Shown here in pieces: positions 27,710-36,631 of a stretch of DNA of 64,000 bases. The stretch comes from Anaerotignum propionicum DSM 1682. Lineage in GTDB: Bacteria > Bacillota > Clostridia > Lachnospirales > Anaerotignaceae. Positions within the stretch are counted from its first letter, which is position 1. Each line of letters opens with the position of its first letter. The translations under genes were made by a program, and so were the position numbers. The notes beneath the pieces were generated by a model, which searched no databases, was not told the origin of the DNA, and saw nothing but the letters and a program-made list of their open reading frames with translations. Location: positions 2,480,001 to 2,544,000 of the forward strand of contig NZ_CP014223.1 in NCBI RefSeq assembly GCF_001561955.1, in the 5' to 3' direction.

Positions 27710-28966
27710 TTATACTCTGTTGCCATTTGTATCTAAAATCGTTTTATAGGTACCGTTTATCCCATTGCTGCTAAACCTTAACCCACTGCTGCCAAAGTGA
27801 TATATCTTTGTTGCCGTATCTATGGAATTGGTATCTATACAGATATAAAGACCCTGACTTGTTATAGTAGCAACTCCATTTACTAAATTAAATACTTGTT
27901 TTACCTCAGTAGATGCACTTACAGCTGTTAAAAAACTCTTTTCCCCGCTGGTTACGGAGGATGTCAAGTCAGCTACAAAGTCTCCCAATTCCACCTCATT
28001 GTATTGTTCAAGTAAGCAATCCCATTTATAGGAAATGACTTTCGCTTTTTTGTGGAATCCCATTTTGACATTAGAAACCGTCACCACATCCCCCAGCTGA
28101 ACTTCTTCCAAAACAGCATACTCCTTGTATTCCTCTGTTTGGGTAAGCATCTGGAAATTGGCCTTTATATTCACTTTGGGCAAATCGCATCCCTCAGCAA
28201 ATAAATTTTGTACTGCATCAGGTAATTCATAATAGGCTAAACTGCTATCCTCGAATACATGGATCTTCGGGTAAAGGTAACTATTAATGTATGGACTATC
28301 CCGATACCCGCCCGACATTGCAACCCCATCTTTTCCATAGGCGTAAATTCTAGTGGCCACCTCTGATATATCTTCGCTAATTTCAAGTCCTACAAGATTT
28401 TTGCCGTACCGAATGGCAACGCCCCGATCCTGACCAATAGAAGTTTTCATAGAAACATTGAAGCCATCCCGCAGGATTTCCCCGCCAAAGACCTTCACAA
28501 AACTGCTTGCATCTTCATCATCACTGAGCAATGCGGCAATGGGGTTTACTTTGCTTGCAGAGACCGAACCAGTCCCCGACATATTGGTTGTAAAAGCAAA
28601 AGGCATGGAATAGGCAAAGGCATTTTTGATACCATTTAGCACATTTTGCGCTGTGCCTGAAACGCTGATATTTAAACAGAGATTGTCCAGCAAATCATAA
28701 AAGATATGTCGGGCATTTACTTGAATTCCATTCATATCTGGTTTGATGTGATAAATGCGAAAGGGCTGTTTTCCACAGGGTGTGGATGCAACAAGAATTC
28801 GCTCCTTTTCAATGTCCTCCCATTTCCCCCACTCATCATAAGGGTGTTCCATTTCCAGCTCATACAATCCGTTTAATTCCTCTTTTACAGTACAAAGGCT
28901 CGGAAGCAACGCCCCCAAGCCCAAAGTATCAAATGTTGTGCTATTCTTTTCATGTATGGTAATCAT
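27710..28966 (-). CDS. Phage tail protein, prophage endopeptidase/minor structural family
   Basis: The 418-residue protein begins like the N-terminal domain of siphovirus tail-associated (Tal/gp37-like) proteins: TFDTLGLGALLPSLC, then LYELEMEHPYDEWGKWEDI and QPFRIYHIKP. Such proteins cap the tail tip and often carry peptidoglycan-cutting domains; here the C-terminal end is short with no visible lysozyme motif. The start overlaps the XkdX-like stop (TAATG). It precedes the lysis genes. Tail-tip placement is well supported, enzymatic activity is not. Confidence 0.82.
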   Translation of the reverse strand: MITIHEKNSTTFDTLGLGALLPSLCTVKEELNGLYELEMEHPYDEWGKWEDIEKERILVASTPCGKQPFRIYHIKPDMNGIQVNARHIFYDLLDNLCLNISVSGTAQNVLNGIKNAFAYSMPFAFTTNMSGTGSVSASKVNPIAALLSDDEDASSFVKVFGGEILRDGFNVSMKTSIGQDRGVAIRYGKNLVGLEISEDISEVATRIYAYGKDGVAMSGGYRDSPYINSYLYPKIHVFEDSSLAYYELPDAVQNLFAEGCDLPKVNIKANFQMLTQTEEYKEYAVLEEVQLGDVVTVSNVKMGFHKKAKVISYKWDCLLEQYNEVELGDFVADLTSSVTSGEKSFLTAVSASTEVKQVFNLVNGVATITSQGLYICIDTNSIDTATKIYHFGSSGLRFSSNGINGTYKTILDTNGNRV

Positions 28967-29103
28967 TAAACCACCTCATACTCCTGCCCTGTGATTTCTG
29001 CAAACTGCTCTGCTGTGATTTTGCCACTTTTTACGAACATGCCTACATTCTCAGCAGAATAAATCTGAGAATCAAAATACCGCTTTACAATTTTATAAAT
29101 CAT
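28966..29103 (-). CDS. XkdX family small phage protein
   Basis: This 45-residue product starts MIYKIVKRYFDSQIYSAE and ends QEYEVV, matching the short XkdX family found after baseplate genes in PBSX-like phages. It contains the typical VGMFVKSGKITAEQF core. Its start overlaps the upstream stop (ATGA), and its stop overlaps the start of the tail endopeptidase gene. Function unknown. Confidence 0.8.
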   Translation of the reverse strand: MIYKIVKRYFDSQIYSAENVGMFVKSGKITAEQFAEITGQEYEVV

Positions 29104-29402
29104 CTCACCACCCCCTGTTGATTCAGCAATAATTCGGCTAATGTCATATCAATCTCTGTCTGTTTGCTTAGAATCATCTGCTGATTTAATAGCATTTCAG
29201 CTTGTAGGATTTCATCCTCTGTGGATTTGGGAATGGAATCTTGTAGTTCAACTTCTTCCCATTCACCATTGTTATACCGTTTTCCTAAAATAGATATATC
29301 CTCGTTGTCCAAAGAAATATAATTGTGAAGTTCTATCTCTTCATGCACCCCTCTTATTTCTGCACAAATAGAATCCTCCTTCAAAACTGCATAATATCGC
29401 AT
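29100..29402 (-). CDS. Small phage tail-region protein
   Basis: The 100-residue acidic protein has no membrane segment and is not in a family I can name. It ends with two similar helices containing AEMLLNQQ and AELLLNQQ, which suggests an internal repeat or oligomerisation helix. GAGGGG precedes the ATG. It lies between the BppU-like gene and XkdX, a place where siphophages encode small tail-fibre-associated proteins. Confidence 0.7.
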   Translation of the reverse strand: MRYYAVLKEDSICAEIRGVHEEIELHNYISLDNEDISILGKRYNNGEWEEVELQDSIPKSTEDEILQAEMLLNQQMILSKQTEIDMTLAELLLNQQGVVR

Positions 29403-29404
29403 GG

Positions 29405-30592
29405 TTATCCCCTCACTTTTGTCATCTCATTGTAGTAAACATCTACTCTTACATTACATGTTCCTGTAATGGGTGGGTCAGTAATGGCATTCCTGTGATA
29501 CCAATTCAATGCCTCTACTTTTTTTATGTAAGCAGTCTTAAAGTTGGGTACAGAAGCCGTTATCAATGCTCCCGATAAAGCACTTGAGCCATACATATGA
29601 TAAGCAAAGCCAAAAACCGCACCCAGATATAAATAATAAGTGTAATTCCAATTACTATAAACCAAGCTGATTACTTGTGTTGTATTATCATAATAAGTAA
29701 GCCTGATATTTCCTGTAATTCCAGACCTGTCACCATAACCACTGGGAACACTTAAGATATTTATTTTTATATAATCCAATGGAACAGGCGTATCAAACTC
29801 AATACCAAAACTAACCGTTCCTTGGGTACCGCTGGCTACCGGTGCAGGAATTGTTGTAACAGCACTGCTTTTTACTCTCTGAATCATTTGATAATTCAAG
29901 TTAAAATCTGTTAATGCGTTCAGCTTCCCCATTACCGTCCCCGTCGTTGCCGTTGCCCCTGTATCCGCAGTATTTCCTAACCTCTGCACAACCCCATCCA
30001 CAGAGTTGTTATTGATTGCATTCTGTAGCAGTGTGGTTAAATCCTCGGAAACATAGTTGCATAGATACTCCCAAGCATCCCACATGGTATCAATGGTAAG
30101 CTGATTCGCAATCTCCCCAGGAACACCGATATTTTGCACCATGGTAGTCATTAAGTCATGGGCTTCGTAAAGGTTTTGATATAGCACCACCAATGCGCCA
30201 TATTCGTTACTACTTTGTACTGCATTTTTGGAAAACAAACTTTTAACTACATGTATTTTAAACTCCATGGTTTGCAAAATTTGTACGTTTTGGTAGTAAA
30301 TAATAATCTGTGCTTCCACATATCCCACTTTTGCAAGGGTCTGGTCTGTTAGAGGGAATTGACACCTGCCGTTAGCCGCCTCCGTAATCACACCGTTATT
30401 GTAAATCTCGCCACCGTCCTCGGGCTTCCTACAATAAAGTCGTACCTCATGACCTGATAGATTAATAGGCAATCCGTTGTCCTTCAAATAAACATCTAAA
30501 AAACGGCTGTTAGAGTCGTTCTGCACAGCCGTAATAATGCTATCTCTCTTTACTTTCACATCAACAATAACCTTGTCATAAACTTGAGCCAT
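29405..30592 (-). CDS. Baseplate upper protein (BppU-like N terminus)
   Basis: The 395-residue protein starts at the ATG at 30592, with GGAGG upstream and overlapping the distal tail stop as TAATG. The first ~130 residues match the BppU N-terminal domain, with VDVKVKRDSIITAVQNDSN, GHEVRLYCRKPEDG and FPLTDQTLAKVG, which plugs receptor-binding proteins into the baseplate. The C-terminal half is unlike this, has low-complexity Ser/Thr/Tyr content, and may bind the host surface. The gene follows the distal tail gene, as in lactococcal and clostridial siphophages. Confidence 0.85.
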   Translation of the reverse strand: MAQVYDKVIVDVKVKRDSIITAVQNDSNSRFLDVYLKDNGLPINLSGHEVRLYCRKPEDGGEIYNNGVITEAANGRCQFPLTDQTLAKVGYVEAQIIIYYQNVQILQTMEFKIHVVKSLFSKNAVQSSNEYGALVVLYQNLYEAHDLMTTMVQNIGVPGEIANQLTIDTMWDAWEYLCNYVSEDLTTLLQNAINNNSVDGVVQRLGNTADTGATATTGTVMGKLNALTDFNLNYQMIQRVKSSAVTTIPAPVASGTQGTVSFGIEFDTPVPLDYIKINILSVPSGYGDRSGITGNIRLTYYDNTTQVISLVYSNWNYTYYLYLGAVFGFAYHMYGSSALSGALITASVPNFKTAYIKKVEALNWYHRNAITDPPITGTCNVRVDVYYNEMTKVRG

Positions 30593-31299
30593 TATAACCA
30601 CCTCCATTTCGGTTCCACTTCTATTTTTGTGACACTTCCTGTCCAACTGATACTATTTTCCCCTACCTGAAACCGAGGAAAATCCAAAGCAGAGTATTTG
30701 TTGTTTGCATTAGTGACGTCTTTATAAACTTCCATCATCTCACTATTAATGGTTACACTGCCATTTATACCATTCAATCCATAATTCGTGCCGTTTACGG
30801 TTAAAATGATGTTGCCATTCCCATAAACCGTGATAGTTGGTTCTGCATAAACATTTCCATTGTTGGTAATGGTCTTGGGTGTAGTCAGAATAAAATGATC
30901 TGCGAAAGCATTCACAGCATATTTAAAAGGAAAGGTATCAAATTGTATCAGGAATTTCGAGAAACTATTTAAAACTCCGTTCATATCCATTTGATTTTTC
31001 ACCATGACACGATAGCTTTTATCCGGTTCATTGGAAAAAATAATTTCTCCATACCCATCCAGCCACGCATTGATTTTTTCCGCATACTGAGGTACATCTT
31101 TCCTCTTGTTTTTAATGGCACACTCCACTTCTTTTGTATAATTTAGATAGGTCCCTTCGTCGTTATGTAGTACACCGTTTCTTCCCGGAATCTTGATTTC
31201 TGAAACCGTTCGCTCCGGTTTCGTGATAGGAGGAACCTTTGTCACGATAATACCCATGTCAGTGCTTCTTATCCCTTTAAATGTGAAATAAGGCTGCAT
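30592..31299 (-). CDS. Distal tail protein (Dit)
   Basis: Dit forms the hexameric hub at the end of the tail tube. The 235-residue protein opens with the family pattern of a FKGIRSTDMGI strand, then KIPGRNGVLHNDEGTY, and has the mid-region LNSFSKFLIQFDTFPFKY. Length is typical. It lies directly after the tape measure gene (2 bp), and the BppU-like gene overlaps its stop. This order, tape measure then Dit then tail tip, is the normal siphovirus one. Confidence 0.88.
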   Translation of the reverse strand: MQPYFTFKGIRSTDMGIIVTKVPPITKPERTVSEIKIPGRNGVLHNDEGTYLNYTKEVECAIKNKRKDVPQYAEKINAWLDGYGEIIFSNEPDKSYRVMVKNQMDMNGVLNSFSKFLIQFDTFPFKYAVNAFADHFILTTPKTITNNGNVYAEPTITVYGNGNIILTVNGTNYGLNGINGSVTINSEMMEVYKDVTNANNKYSALDFPRFQVGENSISWTGSVTKIEVEPKWRWL

Positions 31300-31301
31300 G
31301 A

Positions 31302-34300
31302 TTATTTCCCTCCTCTTGCCGAACTGCGCTGCTTTCTCATGAACTCACCTACTCGCCAGAGGTCTGATACATCCCGATCACTCCCATTATTTACATTTGC
31401 AATCTGTAAAACTAAATCGCCCTCGTTGATTGTAGTGGCACTTGAGGTATTGGTAATCTGTTGCCTAGCAATATCCACCCCAGCTCTTAGGGTATCACGT
31501 ATGGATTGCTCTACATCTGCAGCACGGCCTTTCCATGGTTTGATATATCCATCCACAGAATAATCGCCAATCTCTTCAAACTCACGGGAAGGTGAATGGA
31601 TATCCAATTCATCCCTAGCCGCTTCGATAGCAGCTCTCACAGTTCTTGTAATTGCCTTTACAACTTCTGATTCCCCCTGCTCAATGCCCTTTGCCATACC
31701 TAACATACTTTGATAGCCTATTTCAATGGACGCATCCTCTAATACACTGATTTTCTCAATCAACATATCCGTGTAAGTTTGCATCTGCTCTTGAATCAAA
31801 GCCTGGTCAGCTTCCCATTTTGCGAGGACTGCTTTCATTCCGTCGCCGCTTCCCCCTTCACTCTTTCCTTTGGGGGCTTTTTCATCTCCTTGGCCTTGGC
31901 TTTGATAGCCTCCCCCATCCACAATTCCTTTGGTCACGTTTTCCGCAATATTCTTACCCGCATCATATGCCTCTGTTTCCAAACCATTGAGATCAGATAT
32001 CAACTCATCTAAATAGTTGGTTTTCAGATCATCTTTCTGATCTTTATAAAACTTATCTGCAATTTCCTGAGCCTTTTGCTGTTTCTCTTCCCAATCTTCG
32101 ATATATTTTTGAAAAGAAGCATCACTTTTACCAAGAAGCTTTTGTGCGACGTCCGCCCCATCCTCAACGCCCATTCCAGCAATTTCATTGAGTAACCCAT
32201 CGGAAATGCCCTTTCCTTTTAAATCGTCCAGAGCCTTTTCATACTTTTCTAATGCATCAATCTGTTTTTCAATATTTTCAAGCTGAACCTTGCCATCATC
32301 GTCTCGAGAGAATAACTCTCCATAATCCGCCAAATTGTCAGCCATTTTCTGTTGCTCTGATACAATATCATTGTAAATGGAAATTACCTCGTCAAACATT
32401 TCCTGAGTAGAACCCACCCAAGCTTCTTTATTTCCCTGTAAATACTTGTCTCTCTCTTTTTTCGTATTGGTAATATAGGTTTTTAAGTCAATGAACCCAT
32501 TTTCATATCTTTTTGATATTGCTTCGCTCATTGATTTGTAGGAATCCTCTAAATTTTTAGCGGCTTTTTCCGCTTCTTTTTCCAATTCCTCCGCCTGTTT
32601 TTGTTTCCATTTGTAAAGCTCAACATTAACACTTTTCCATTCATCGCTGGTTTCCTTGAGATACTTTTTTTGAACGCCTTGCAGCTGGTTATAGAATTTC
32701 TTTTCTTCCATAACTCCGGTATCTCGTAAATACTCAAGTTCCTTGCGGGCGTTTTTATAGGCTTCCACATTTTTATCAACAGCCTGTTTACTGCTTCTTG
32801 CGGCCTTAGTCGTAGACTTAGATGCGGCCGTGGTCTTTGAAGAAACCGCCCCAAGATTTTTCTGCAAGTTTTTTAAACTATTAATCTGGGCTTCTACACT
32901 TGCCAAACTAGCGGTATCCGCTTCATTGGCCATAGCTTTGGAAAAGGCAAGAGCTGTAAAGCTTCCTGCAGCATCCACTGCCGCTCCCGATTCTTTATTC
33001 AATTTGTCCACAAGACTTGTTTTTTGAGCTTCCAAATCCGCAATTTGATTTTGTATTTTCTGCTCGATTAAGTCTTTATAGGCCTGTTCATTGATGGTGA
33101 TTGCTCCTGTTTCTTCATCAACGGCAAGGGCCATTCCATATCCGGCATCAATCAATTTTGCCGCTGTTGCATGGGAGATTTCTCCTGCTTCTGCCTGTTC
33201 TTTTAGGGCATTGGTTGCCAAATCTACGCTTGCATTTACTGCATTGGTGGCATTGCTTAATTGTTCAAAGGCAACTTTATTGTTTTGTGCTTGCGCAGCA
33301 ACTGCGCTAATGGCTTCCCCTGTTTTATCAATCTGCCGTTGCAAGGCGTCATATTTACCTTGAGAAGATTCTATTTCTTTGCTTAAGGCAATCTTAGAAT
33401 TTCGAAGCTCCAGATTCTTTTGTTCCAAAGCATAGGTGCTATCCCCAACCTCACGCAATGAAGCAATCTCTTTGGCATTTGCCGCAATCAGGGCGTCCGC
33501 TTCTTCAATCATTGCCTTTGTATCCTGAATCTTTTTTTGTTCCGCTTGCTGTTCGGCAATCAGGCGTTTCATTTCCTCCTCTTGCCGTAACTTTTCTATG
33601 TAGGCCTCCATATTATCAGCAAGGACAATATAACTACCACTTTCACTGTCAAGAATTAAGACCTGTTCCCCCAACAAAGTATTGATTTCTTCCGCCCTGG
33701 TTGCCAGTTCCGCCTGTTGCCCTGCGGTTTTCTCGGTGATAGCATTTAGCTCCTGAAATCTGGCAATGGCGCTTTCCGCCGTGGTCAAATCATACATGCG
33801 ATTCTCTGAATCCCCTTGAATGGTTTTCATGGTTTCGCTGTATTCTTCACCGATAGCAGTAACACTGTCTTTGAATTCCTCCGCCGCTTCCTTACCTGTC
33901 AGCATATTTGCAATAAAGGATCCCGCAATCACACTGGCCAAGGCTGCAATGGCGGTGGCAGCCAAACCAATGGGGGTTATGTTTAATGCTGTGGTAAATG
34001 CAACCGTTGCCGCAGTTCCTGCCGCTGTTGCTGTTCGATAGGCAGAAACCGCAGTGGATAAAGCGCTAATCCCAATTGCCGCTTTTCCGGTTAAAGTCAT
34101 CATAGGGCCAATGGCTGCAGTAATGGCTAATATCTTGATAATGTTTTCTTTTTCCGTTTCATTCAGGTTAGAGAACCATTTACCCAAATTTTCAACGCCC
34201 TCTATTGCGTTATTCACCATTGGTAAGAACTCACTACCCATGGTAATAGCAATATCATTTAAGGTATTCTTTGCAATTTGAATCTGACTGGCTGTGGTCG

Positions 34301-35687
34301 CATAGCGTTTTTCTGCTTCTGTAGCCAGAGCGGTATTATCAATCCACGCCTGATTTGCCATATCCAGATTTTTTGTTAAAAGTCCGTTGGATGTGGCCAT
34401 TGCCGCCACCGCATTAGACAGACGAATTTCTGTAATGCCCAAATCATCTAGGGTTGCAACAACACTGCCACCGGAACGCTTAATCTGTCCTAATCCATCG
34501 ATAAACGCCGCCAATGCCTTCGAGGGATCATGTTTCCATATTGCAGAAAACTGCTCCGCCGTTAAATTTGCAACCTTAGCAAAATCCCCTAATCCTTCAG
34601 AACCTGTTGCGACCATAACTTCAAACTGCTTTACCAACTTAGAAATGGCACTGCCTCCGGCTTCCGCTTCAATGCCAAGGGAAGAGATTGTCGTAGCAAT
34701 AGCCAATATCTGTGGTTCTGTGAATCCAACCAAATCCCCCGCCGCCGCCAACCTCGAGGACATTTCCACAATTTCTGATTCAGTGGTAGCGGCATTGTTT
34801 CCCAGCTCAACGATGGTAGACCCTAACCGCTCATAATTGGCAGGATCAAGCCCTGTAATATTCGCCAATCTGGCCAAGCTATCCGCCGCTTGATTTGCAG
34901 ATAAGTTTGTACTCTCACCTAAGTCAATCATTACTTTTGTAAAAGATAGTACATTTTCTTTTTCAATACCAAGCTGTCCAGCCTGTTCCGCTACGCTGGC
35001 GATGTCATTTGCAGTAGCAGGGATATCCTTTGACATTACTCTGATTCCATCAGAAATCTTTCCCAACTCTTCCACGGTTCCGTCTACCGTTTTTTCTACT
35101 CCGGCAAATGCGCTTTCATAGTCAATTAAGGCTTTAGCAGAGTATGCCGCACCCGCTGTAATCGCTGCAGAAAGTACCGTCATTTTTCTTCCTGCACTTT
35201 CTAAATGTTCACCAGCGTCTTTTGCATCATCTGCTAATTGTTGAAGCCTAGCAGATTTAATATTTCCCATTTCTGCATTCATTCTATTCAAATTGCTTGT
35301 AACCGTGTGAATGTTGGCAGAGATAGCATTTAAAGTATTGGCTTGCTTATTGTACGCCACCTGCGCCTTAGTGGCTTCCTTGGATCCCTCTCCAAATCGA
35401 GCATTGGCATCTTTTAGTGCTTTTTCTAACACATCTAACTTTGCCTTTTGCTTCTCATATTGCTGGGTAAGGAGAGACATCTTTCCTTTTTGATTCTCAA
35501 TCTGTTTTGTTAAAACCATAGATTGGTCTTTTAGCTTACTTGCGCTCTTGTCATTTTCATCATAAGCCGAAGTCACACTTTTCATTTCGGCATTCAGTGC
35601 TTTCATTTCGCTATTAATTTTCTTAACAGATTCCCGAAATTCAGCTTCACCCGCAATTGATATACGAGGGCCAATATCATAAGACAT
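31302..35687 (-). CDS. Phage tail tape measure protein
   Basis: The 1,461-residue protein sets tail length. It starts at the ATG at 35687, with AGGAGG 7 nt upstream. It has a coiled-coil N terminus (KINSEMKALNAEMK). The conserved TMP domain follows, with DYESAFAGVEKTVDGT, then membrane-like hydrophobic stretches around residues 525-600 (AAIGPMMTLTGKAAIGIS). Long helices run from about 690 to 1250, and the C-terminal LDIHSPSREFEEIGDYS motif is typical of Gram-positive siphophages. From its length, a tail of roughly 200 nm is expected by the usual ~1.5 Å per residue rule. Confidence 0.93.
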   Translation of the reverse strand: MSYDIGPRISIAGEAEFRESVKKINSEMKALNAEMKSVTSAYDENDKSASKLKDQSMVLTKQIENQKGKMSLLTQQYEKQKAKLDVLEKALKDANARFGEGSKEATKAQVAYNKQANTLNAISANIHTVTSNLNRMNAEMGNIKSARLQQLADDAKDAGEHLESAGRKMTVLSAAITAGAAYSAKALIDYESAFAGVEKTVDGTVEELGKISDGIRVMSKDIPATANDIASVAEQAGQLGIEKENVLSFTKVMIDLGESTNLSANQAADSLARLANITGLDPANYERLGSTIVELGNNAATTESEIVEMSSRLAAAGDLVGFTEPQILAIATTISSLGIEAEAGGSAISKLVKQFEVMVATGSEGLGDFAKVANLTAEQFSAIWKHDPSKALAAFIDGLGQIKRSGGSVVATLDDLGITEIRLSNAVAAMATSNGLLTKNLDMANQAWIDNTALATEAEKRYATTASQIQIAKNTLNDIAITMGSEFLPMVNNAIEGVENLGKWFSNLNETEKENIIKILAITAAIGPMMTLTGKAAIGISALSTAVSAYRTATAAGTAATVAFTTALNITPIGLAATAIAALASVIAGSFIANMLTGKEAAEEFKDSVTAIGEEYSETMKTIQGDSENRMYDLTTAESAIARFQELNAITEKTAGQQAELATRAEEINTLLGEQVLILDSESGSYIVLADNMEAYIEKLRQEEEMKRLIAEQQAEQKKIQDTKAMIEEADALIAANAKEIASLREVGDSTYALEQKNLELRNSKIALSKEIESSQGKYDALQRQIDKTGEAISAVAAQAQNNKVAFEQLSNATNAVNASVDLATNALKEQAEAGEISHATAAKLIDAGYGMALAVDEETGAITINEQAYKDLIEQKIQNQIADLEAQKTSLVDKLNKESGAAVDAAGSFTALAFSKAMANEADTASLASVEAQINSLKNLQKNLGAVSSKTTAASKSTTKAARSSKQAVDKNVEAYKNARKELEYLRDTGVMEEKKFYNQLQGVQKKYLKETSDEWKSVNVELYKWKQKQAEELEKEAEKAAKNLEDSYKSMSEAISKRYENGFIDLKTYITNTKKERDKYLQGNKEAWVGSTQEMFDEVISIYNDIVSEQQKMADNLADYGELFSRDDDGKVQLENIEKQIDALEKYEKALDDLKGKGISDGLLNEIAGMGVEDGADVAQKLLGKSDASFQKYIEDWEEKQQKAQEIADKFYKDQKDDLKTNYLDELISDLNGLETEAYDAGKNIAENVTKGIVDGGGYQSQGQGDEKAPKGKSEGGSGDGMKAVLAKWEADQALIQEQMQTYTDMLIEKISVLEDASIEIGYQSMLGMAKGIEQGESEVVKAITRTVRAAIEAARDELDIHSPSREFEEIGDYSVDGYIKPWKGRAADVEQSIRDTLRAGVDIARQQITNTSSATTINEGDLVLQIANVNNGSDRDVSDLWRVGEFMRKQRSSARGGK

Positions 35688-35736
35688 AAATTCACCTCCT
35701 AAAAATAAACATGAAAAAAGCACCCTTTAAGGATGC

Positions 35737-35764
35737 TTTACAAATCTAAATCATATGCTATAAT
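35737..35764 (+). promoter_or_regulatory. Promoter of the antisense RNA antitoxin
   Basis: TTTACA (35737-35742), a 16-nt spacer and TATAAT (35759-35764) face right, opposite to every tail gene nearby. Transcription would start near 35771 and run into a terminator at 35812-35852. Confidence 0.7.
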
Positions 35765-35770
35765 AGAACT

Positions 35771-35852
35771 AAGTAGGAAACCGCCACTAGGTGGTTGACC
35801 TCAGTAGAGCAAAGCTACCCTAACCGGCCAAAGTTATGTGGGTAGCTTTTTT
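35771..35852 (+). ncRNA. Putative antisense RNA antitoxin of a type I system
   Basis: A short RNA is predicted from the promoter at 35737-35764 to the hairpin made by AAGCTACCC (35812-35820) and GGGTAGCTT (35840-35848), followed by T residues. It is convergent with the toxin gene at 35851-35937 and overlaps its 3' untranslated mRNA, as in TxpA-RatA. Its 5' region (GGAAACCG, then GGTTGACCTC) is repeated, inverted, in the toxin leader. Ends are predicted, not measured. Confidence 0.65.
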
Positions 35853-35993
35853 ATTTTCTCTTATCTATGTAAGAGAGAAGTGCTATCAAAAATAAGCCAA
35901 ATGTAAGCATTATCATAAATACTTCATATGTACCCATAGCACCACCCCCAATCCTTAGTTAAAATTGGAGGTCAACTACCCAACACGGTTTCC
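35776..35993. repeat. Inverted repeat bounding the toxin-antitoxin locus
   Basis: GGAAACCG plus, some bases on, GTTGACCTC at 35776-35802 (plus strand) recurs at 35968-35993 on the minus strand. Both convergent RNAs therefore begin with a similar sequence and the locus is framed by the pair. This resembles the shared repeats of par/Fst-type loci, although here the two RNAs carry the same rather than the complementary strand. Confidence 0.6.
35851..35937 (-). CDS. Hol_Tox-like type I toxin peptide
   Basis: The 28-residue peptide starts MGTYEVFMIML, has one hydrophobic segment (LTFGLFLIALLSYI) and ends DKRK. It matches the pattern of the putative holin-like toxin family (short N-terminal TYE, one membrane helix, basic tail) whose members are type I toxins in Bacillus and Enterococcus. 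The ATG is preceded by GGGGGTGG. Its own promoter is predicted at 36002-36030 and its stop overlaps the terminator tail of the convergent RNA. It lies between the tape measure and tail chaperone genes, like txpA in other prophages. Toxicity is inferred. Confidence 0.75.
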   Translation of the reverse strand: MGTYEVFMIMLTFGLFLIALLSYIDKRK

Positions 35994-36001
35994 ATTTCTT
36001 C

Positions 36002-36030
36002 ATTTTACCATATTTTTCAAAACCATTCAA
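36002..36030 (-). promoter_or_regulatory. Promoter of the toxin mRNA
   Basis: On the minus strand TTGAAT (36025-36030), a 17-nt spacer and TAAAAT (36002-36007) give a start near 35995 and a ~58-nt leader. The leader includes the repeat shared with the antisense RNA. Confidence 0.6.
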
Positions 36031-36054
36031 CTTATGAATATCCACTTTGAAAGA

Positions 36055-36617
36055 TTATAACAAATCCGGAATCAAATCATCATCCGTGACAATCTCTTTC
36101 ATTTTTGCGCCTTGGCTGATTTGATGACAAGCAATCAAATCACTCAAAAGTCCGATAGGCGTAGCCATTACTTCATAAGTCTGCATATTAAAAAACCTGC
36201 CGTAATAGAGAAACCACGCAAGCGTTAATTCGTCTGCGTGGTTTCTGCGTTTTTTGTATCTGCCTCTACTTCTACCTCTCTTTTTAAACCAATCGCAATT
36301 GCCTCCATAACCGCAATTTTCATCTCCGTACATTCATAAGGCCCCATGGAAGCCTCCGCCACCTCTCGTGACAACAAATTCCCTTCTTCCCCAAACAATA
36401 GGCGTTTATACTTGACTCCCCATTCATTGAGTAGGAAAAATAACCACATAATGTTATGGATTGCATCCGGCGTTATATCCATATCCATGGCAGTAGTTGT
36501 ATGTTTCAGTTCTCCAAACTTTGCATGGCACTCTGCATAAGCTTGCAGGGAAAAAGCAAGGGGGTAGGTTTTACCCCCCACCTCCCGCTCAATCATTCTA
36601 ACGCTTTCATTTTTCAT
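36055..36617 (-). CDS. Tail assembly chaperone GT, -1 frameshift product
   Basis: This is the long form of the tail chaperone. Ribosomes read the G frame from 36617 to the heptamer A AAA AAC at 36249-36255, slip back one base and continue in the second frame to the stop at 36055 (about 187 residues, as in phage lambda gpGT). The extension reads RRNHADELTLAWFLYYGRFF and ends DLIPDLL. It has no start codon of its own where expected. The product helps load the tail tube protein on the tape measure. The heptamer, the frame and the position before the tape measure gene all fit. Confidence 0.82.
36225..36617 (-). CDS. Tail assembly chaperone G
   Basis: The 130-residue protein is made when the ribosome does not slip. 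It begins MKNESVRMIEREVGGKTYPL and ends in an acidic stretch before the stop at 36225. It lies between the major tail protein and the toxin-antitoxin locus, the usual place of the G/GT pair. The slippery site is 8 codons before its stop. It has no membrane segment. Function is inferred from order and frameshift. Confidence 0.8.
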   Translation of the reverse strand: MKNESVRMIEREVGGKTYPLAFSLQAYAECHAKFGELKHTTTAMDMDITPDAIHNIMWLFFLLNEWGVKYKRLLFGEEGNLLSREVAEASMGPYECTEMKIAVMEAIAIGLKREVEVEADTKNAETTQTN

Positions 36618-36631
36618 CTAAATACCTCCCC

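Noticed and set aside
34387-34836. 149-codon plus-strand frame in the tape measure region
   Set aside because: It is a shadow of the long tape measure gene; no ribosome site, composition mirrors the other strand.
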